A DNA stretch of 11,526 bases from Deltaproteobacteria bacterium. Lineage in GTDB: Bacteria > Myxococcota > XYA12-FULL-58-9 > JAUUZB01. A program made the position numbers and the translations under genes. The DNA is taken from the NCBI GenBank assembly GCA_030590185.1, contig JAUUZB010000038.1, positions 1 through 11,526 of the forward strand, in the 5' to 3' direction. The notes under the pieces were generated by a model. The model did no database searches. It was not told the origin of the DNA and saw only the letters and a program-made list of their open reading frames with translations. This document shows, in pieces, positions 8,701 through 11,526 of this stretch; the first letter of the stretch is position 1; each line of letters starts with the position of its first letter.

Positions 8701-11085
8701 GGTGTCTTCACGTCCGAGCGGAACGGTCGCGGCGTGGGTGAAGGTGCCGTCGGGCGCGCCACCGGGGGCGTTCCCGGTCTGAATGAAGACGGCATCGGCG
8801 AGGGCGTTGTTGCAGGCAACGATCACCAGGTCGAGCACGTCGTCGCCGTTGAGGTCCGCGGTGGCTAGGTCCTGTCCGCGATAGGAATCCGCCCCGGCGG
8901 TTTCGTCGAACTCCTGGACCACCTCGCGGACCAGGTTGCTCAGATCACCAACCGGCCCGGCCGGGTGATTCAGGGTGAGCTCATGGGAGGAGCTCATCGG
9001 GTTGAGGTTCTCGTCCGTCGCGGTGAGCCGAAGCCGCGTGCCCTCCGGTACCGCCTGGGTGGCGTTGGTCGGATCCCAATAGAACGTGTGCCAGACGCCA
9101 CCCGCGCCGTCGCTGGTGGGCTGGGCCATCGCCAGGCCATGGCGGCCTTCACTGCGGGACGTCAGGTACTCGCGGGCCCGGTGCCAGGTGACGCCGAAGT
9201 CGTGGGAATACTCCACCTCGAGGCTGGCCCAGCTGTCCTCGAGATCGCTCAGACGATATTGGATCGCCAACGGACTGGCCCCCGAGGCGAAGTCGCTGCG
9301 TGGCGCGACCACTTCCTCGAAGACCGGTGGCGTCTGATTGCGGATCGTGGCGATGGTCTGGATTGGCGACCAGGCGCCCCAAATCGTCGTCGCGCCATCT
9401 GCCTGATCCGATGCCCGCGCCCACAGGTTGACCAGCTCGACCCATTGTTGACCGACCCCCCCGTCGGCCGGATCCGCCAGGCTGTCCCAGACCAGGGTGT
9501 AGGTCTCGCCGTCGTCAGGGCCACCGCTGTCCGGGCTGGTGGCGAGGTCGCTGAGCGCCCAAGCATCGATAGCCGCCTCGTGCCAGACGCCACCGAGCTC
9601 GAATTGCACCTCGATGTTCGCTCGGTCAGAAGCCGAGTCGGTCAGGGTGACGTCGAGTGGCACGTCGCCCGCTGGCCATCCGGGGATGAGCGCCAAAACA
9701 GAGCTAGGAGCCCGGTTGCCGAGGGCAAAGGGGCGCTCCGGCTCACTACCGGCGGCGGCGAAACGATCGACGACCGCATCCTCACCGACGACCCCGGTCG
9801 AGTCGGTGGGGGTGGCACACCACCAGAGTTGATCTCGGTAGGCCACGATCGATGCGTCAGTATTTCCATCGCCGGTGTCGTCAACGGACTCGACCGTCAG
9901 CCCCTCGCCGGCCAAGGCGTCGTCGAGGGCGTGCCAGAGGAAGCGCTGCTCGTTGGTTGGCCCCACAGCGGTGATACCGCCCACCACGTCTTCATCGACT
10001 CCGTTTGGCCCGTGCCAGGGCGGTCCATCACCACAGGCCGTGGCCCCGGGATCGCTGAGCGCAAACGCGAAGCGTACCGAGACGGTTTGGTCGCCATTGG
10101 GCGCGGCGTTTGGATCGCCGACGTAGAAGGAGACGTAGGCGTCGACGAGCGGCCGTAGGCTCCGGTCCATGGTCGTGTCATCCGCCCACAGCCCGGTGAT
10201 GACGACGGTCGGCCGGTTATCGAGGTCCAGGCCAGCCGGATCGGAATAGACGACCTCCGACAGCGCGCCGTGGCTGTCCTCGAGTTGGACCCGCACCTGC
10301 ACGGCGGCATTCTGGCCCGGGAGGTCCTGGCTCGTGTCCCAAATTAACACGTGCCCGACGCCGCTCGAGTCGAGCCCGGTCAACGCGGAGCCCGGGAAAT
10401 GGGTGGCGTCGAGATCGACAGCTACGAAGTCCCCGCCGGCCACGGCACATTCGAACAGGGTGATGTCCACCGGGTCTCCGCTGCCATCGGCGAAGGCCAA
10501 ACCGACCGCCGCCTGCCCGCCGCCGGACTGCGGCACGGCGAGGAGCAGATCGACGTCGAGCAGCAACGGCGCGCTATTGCCATAGTCGAAGGGATCCGAC
10601 GTGGTAAAGAAGCCGGTCGTGGTCCCGTCGTCGGGCTGGAGGCGAATGCGCAGATCCCGGGTGAGCACCTCGGAATTCAAGAGCGGGGCGGGGTTCCACG
10701 TCACCGGAGTCGTGACCCCCTCCGCTGAGCTGGCGACAGATTCTAGCGAAATCGTGATCGGTATCTCGAGCCCTCCATGCAGGAGGATGGCCTCCAGCGT
10801 CACCTCGTCACCCTCACTGTCGCGAACCGTGACCGGGATGGTGACGACACCAACGCTGTGGGCGATGAGACCGATCTCGATAACCGGCGCCTCATTGCTG
10901 GACGGCTCGACGCACTCGTCGCTGGCGGCGCTGCACTCCCATCCCTCCGGGCAGTCGGCGTCGTCGGCGCAGCCGAGGTGAGCGCCCTCCGGCAGGCCGT
11001 ACTCCGGAATGCAGCCCACCAACGGAACCAGCCAAAACGAGATCAAAACCGGCGCGAGGCCGCGCCCATAAATCGGCAGCAACAT
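5776..11085 (-). CDS. Giant FG-GAP/VCBS-repeat lipoprotein, about 1769 residues
   Basis: Starting at the second ATG (11085; see the ribosome site), the signal is short with a hydrophobic run VLISFWLVP and a classic lipobox LVGC. Residue numbers below count from the ATG at 11091, two codons earlier. Cys27 is the lipidated residue; a four-Cys box follows (C41, C47, C53, C60; ADCPEGWEC at its centre), common near the N-terminus of myxobacterial lipoproteins. Residues about 65-735 hold five Ig/cadherin-like modules, each with a conserved Trp (W132, W251, W386, W535, W672). Residues about 735-1490 hold fourteen FG-GAP/VCBS repeats with D-x-(D/N)-x-D-G-x-x-D calcium loops, for example DLNADGHGD and DINNDGVLD. 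The last 280 residues are beta-rich and unrecognised. No C-terminal sorting tail is visible. It is likely outer-membrane-anchored, with a binding or adhesive role inferred from the repeats; the ligand is unknown. It is transcribed alone: a terminator follows, and the neighbour upstream is divergent. Confidence 0.93.
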   Translation of the reverse strand: MLLPIYGRGLAPVLISFWLVPLVGCIPEYGLPEGAHLGCADDADCPEGWECSAASDECVEPSSNEAPVIEIGLIAHSVGVVTIPVTVRDSEGDEVTLEAILLHGGLEIPITISLESVASSAEGVTTPVTWNPAPLLNSEVLTRDLRIRLQPDDGTTTGFFTTSDPFDYGNSAPLLLDVDLLLAVPQSGGGQAAVGLAFADGSGDPVDITLFECAVAGGDFVAVDLDATHFPGSALTGLDSSGVGHVLIWDTSQDLPGQNAAVQVRVQLEDSHGALSEVVYSDPAGLDLDNRPTVVITGLWADDTTMDRSLRPLVDAYVSFYVGDPNAAPNGDQTVSVRFAFALSDPGATACGDGPPWHGPNGVDEDVVGGITAVGPTNEQRFLWHALDDALAGEGLTVESVDDTGDGNTDASIVAYRDQLWWCATPTDSTGVVGEDAVVDRFAAAGSEPERPFALGNRAPSSVLALIPGWPAGDVPLDVTLTDSASDRANIEVQFELGGVWHEAAIDAWALSDLATSPDSGGPDDGETYTLVWDSLADPADGGVGQQWVELVNLWARASDQADGATTIWGAWSPIQTIATIRNQTPPVFEEVVAPRSDFASGASPLAIQYRLSDLEDSWASLEVEYSHDFGVTWHRAREYLTSRSEGRHGLAMAQPTSDGAGGVWHTFYWDPTNATQAVPEGTRLRLTATDENLNPMSSSHELTLNHPAGPVGDLSNLVREVVQEFDETAGADSYRGQDLATADLNGDDVLDLVIVACNNALADAVFIQTGNAPGGAPDGTFTHAATVPLGREDTCGITGIRHLAVGDLNDDAIPDLAVTTRESDGDLRVFLAGDGGSGWDGTFAAPVVYGVGTSPRDVTIVELVGDASPDLLLSRNESEQLVLLTGSASGTLGSAHTFTLTGCSFGTCVPDSSRSSTAWAVGDLDDDGIIDLVASNGSASDEVSVYAGGGAAGLWTGGTGDPQSYDVGQGIASVVIEDFDWDGRPDLVTVSITDSRATFLKGNGDGTFAEARPLAFGPGDYPEEAAAADINNDGLIDLVVVDGSDRIYFLFNVGNASGDAVPFGPPVFVASSDPLNGLITGDFNGDARVDLAVGRSSDQIALYLTAAAGLSDTSFVPRYELDLHYSGTEPAAVDFNWDGILDAAVARTSWPTFLDGIGRGGVGGGNFEVRNPPAPVGGAMGLAAADFDLDGGRDLALAFAGFPSHEVIILLATSENGAPDGTFIASESVVSTADIEQIAVADIDGDGDSDLILLSNNFSSPALYVHLADPTTTPIFGNSTGYPITDTSSCGGCASSAAGAFEVTDINNDGVLDLAVAVSGNDAVPAACSYVRFFLGTPIGGPGDGGFQSADDDVTCLTGPSADVIAAADFNQDGWVDFAVAVYMTSSNLTLITGDGTASPDTSVVDPTGILARDLLPLDVTADGVVDLMVGNSSAGGFSVMLNDSATGGGLDLVDHYSLPIPATFSAAQHLAMGDLNADGHGDIVMTGSGPNTVEIWLGQLEMTTDAWSRQLGSFSAPGWVEVIGATTLPIEPDAAGDPVTIYSHIVQHRAVFDLGAGPIDVRGELHAAGFVPGALRPATHAWHTAGDLHLRRDPNTEDAPALRFRIENRFGQRVDPTSPVDRRREGLDLSDSLYANQRGLIIELPVLSALATGALTSGSLRLLHRTLDWRLATDEGGTRFATDPLHDNPAADGDYLPRIPIIGTSPVEYRDVFAQTVTWTEIAADDDGDFATGASNTGPRYILVTDDPSRRRIRVLTDRLGLFEAFY
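6625..8856 (-). repeat. Fourteen FG-GAP/VCBS protein repeats
   Basis: The repeats sit inside the large lipoprotein. The first residue of each calcium-loop motif falls at 746, 810, 865, 926, 981, 1032, 1085, 1137, 1189, 1245, 1308, 1372, 1422 and 1478 (numbering from the ATG at 11091). Spacing is 50-64 residues, the usual blade length of integrin-alpha-type propellers. The third copy is degenerate (ELVGDASPD); the others keep most or all acidic ligands. The DNA copies have diverged, so this is an old protein-level repeat and not a slippage array. Confidence 0.9.
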
Positions 11086-11091
11086 GTGCAT

Positions 11092-11097
11092 CCCCCT
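11092..11097 (-). promoter_or_regulatory. Ribosome binding site AGGGGG deciding the start of the FG-GAP lipoprotein
   Basis: On the minus strand the purine run AGGGGG touches the first ATG (11091-11089) with no spacer but stands six bases before the second in-frame ATG (11085-11083). The second is therefore the better start. The product would lose only Met-His; the signal peptide is unaffected. Confidence 0.55.
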
Positions 11098-11102
11098 GTC
11101 GC

Positions 11103-11120
11103 TATGATCGTCGCATCATA
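11103..11120. promoter_or_regulatory. Dyad TATGAT-N6-ATCATA overlapping the likely -10, possible operator
   Basis: A perfect six-base inverted repeat with a six-base spacer lies 12 bases before the first ATG of the FG-GAP lipoprotein gene. Its right arm, read on the minus strand, is the best -10 box in the region. A regulator bound here would cover the -10 and the transcription start. Such short dyads also arise by chance. Confidence 0.3.
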
Positions 11121-11144
11121 CCGCCAACGGAACCCTTCGATCAC
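11115..11144 (-). promoter_or_regulatory. Candidate promoter of the FG-GAP lipoprotein gene
   Basis: On the minus strand TATGAT (11120-11115) matches five of six -10 consensus bases. A weak -35, GTGATC (11144-11139), lies 18 bases upstream. Transcription would start near 11108, leaving a leader of about 23 bases that includes AGGGGG. The -10 is credible; the -35 is poor. Confidence 0.4.
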
Positions 11145-11233
11145 GCGAAAGAACACCGTCTCGGTCGGCCATCGAGGCCGCGTGGGGATAGGGTGGAATG
11201 AGGAGAGGGGTGGCTGCAACCCAACCATGCGAG

Positions 11234-11262
11234 TTGCGGCTGTCCATGGGGTGTATTACTTT
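11234..11262 (+). promoter_or_regulatory. Weak candidate promoter for the secreted beta-helix gene
   Basis: TTGCGG and TACTTT are 17 bases apart, 37 bases before the ATG at 11300. The -10 matches only three of six consensus bases, but this is the most AT-rich spot upstream of the gene. Nothing else was recognised in the rest of the divergent intergenic region. Confidence 0.25.
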
Positions 11263-11288
11263 CCGCCCTCGCACAATCCTCGTCGGGT

Positions 11289-11292
11289 GGAG
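11289..11292 (+). promoter_or_regulatory. Ribosome binding site GGAG for the beta-helix gene
   Basis: GGAG stands seven bases before the ATG at 11300, a normal spacing, and supports that start together with the signal peptide that follows. Confidence 0.6.
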
Positions 11293-11299
11293 AACCAAC

Positions 11300-11526
11300 A
11301 TGAAGAGAGCTCTCGTTTTCATAGCAGTGTCCCTCGCGCTAGCCGCGACGGCGTCGGCCAAGGACATCTACGTTTCGAAGACCACCGGCAGCAAGTCGCA
11401 CGACGGCAGCAAGGCGAGCCCCAAGAAGTCCCTGTGGAAGGTGATGGGATCCGTAGCTGAAGGCGACACCATCCGCGTCGCCGAGGGATTCTACATGGGC
11501 AAGAAGAAGGTCGGGGTCATGCCCAA
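11300..11526 (+). CDS. Secreted DUF1565-type (parallel beta-helix) protein, N-terminal part
   Basis: The frame is open from the ATG to the right edge (75 codons plus two bases; the 3' end is outside). The first 20 residues are a Sec signal peptide: KR, the hydrophobic run ALVFIAVSLALAA, and an ASA cleavage site before KDIYVSK. The mature start has the DUF1565 layout: a YVS strand, a G-S-x-x-x-D-G-S segment (TGSKSHDGSK), ASPKKSLWK, then GDTIRVAEGFY, which corresponds to the family's 'sP-kTi ... GDtI-v--G-Y' pattern. Family members continue as right-handed parallel beta-helices on secreted or surface proteins, often binding or processing polysaccharide; the activity here cannot be told. The mature part is unusually lysine-rich (KKKVG, SPKKS). 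It is divergent from the FG-GAP lipoprotein gene. The signal peptide is clear; the family call rests on motif order. Confidence 0.8.
   Translation, partial: MKRALVFIAVSLALAATASAKDIYVSKTTGSKSHDGSKASPKKSLWKVMGSVAEGDTIRVAEGFYMGKKKVGVMP

Noticed and set aside
8965..10158. A 397-codon open frame on the + strand, and a 250-codon one at 5935-6687
   Set aside because: Both are antisense to the FG-GAP lipoprotein gene, whose minus-strand reading has clear repeats and an intact lipoprotein signal.

Overview
The window looks like a chromosomal stretch from a high-G+C (roughly two-thirds by eye) Gram-negative bacterium with a large secretome, most likely a myxobacterium or relative (Myxococcota/former Deltaproteobacteria). 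The pointers are very large lipoproteins, a four-cysteine box directly after a lipidation site, FG-GAP/VCBS repeats and Asp-rich linkers. This is an inference from style, not from a marker gene. No RNA gene, mobile element, CRISPR array or phage gene was seen, and no gap between genes exceeds 300 bases.

Layout from right to left. At the far right (11300 to the edge, + strand) begins a secreted DUF1565-type beta-helix protein. A 208-base divergent intergenic region (11092-11299) separates it from a lipoprotein of about 1770 residues (minus strand, 5776-11085). That lipoprotein has a classic lipobox, a four-Cys box, five Ig/cadherin-like modules and fourteen FG-GAP/VCBS calcium-binding repeats, enough for two seven-bladed propellers. 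A good rho-independent terminator (5651-5677) ends this unit.

A second minus-strand unit starts from a probable sigma-70 promoter at 5606-5634. Its first gene (4995-5597) encodes a 200-residue lipoprotein with a DUF1318/YdbL-like C-terminus. Its second gene overlaps the first by 31 bases, starts at a GTG at 5025 and runs uninterrupted through the left edge: 1675 codons without a stop, 44% of the window. It reads as a lipoprotein with a TolB/PD40 beta-propeller, a very long TPR-type helical region, a 98-residue Asp/Thr/Ala linker encoded by a 42-bp tandem repeat, and a region resembling the N-terminal part of a CHAT (caspase-like) domain. The edge cuts it just before the expected catalytic Cys.

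The most unusual item is this envelope-anchored propeller-TPR-CHAT protein, encoded together with a YdbL-like lipoprotein. The position where CHAT proteases carry their catalytic His seems to be occupied by Pro, so it may be a non-catalytic scaffold. Both long lipoproteins read cleanly in one frame with no frameshift.
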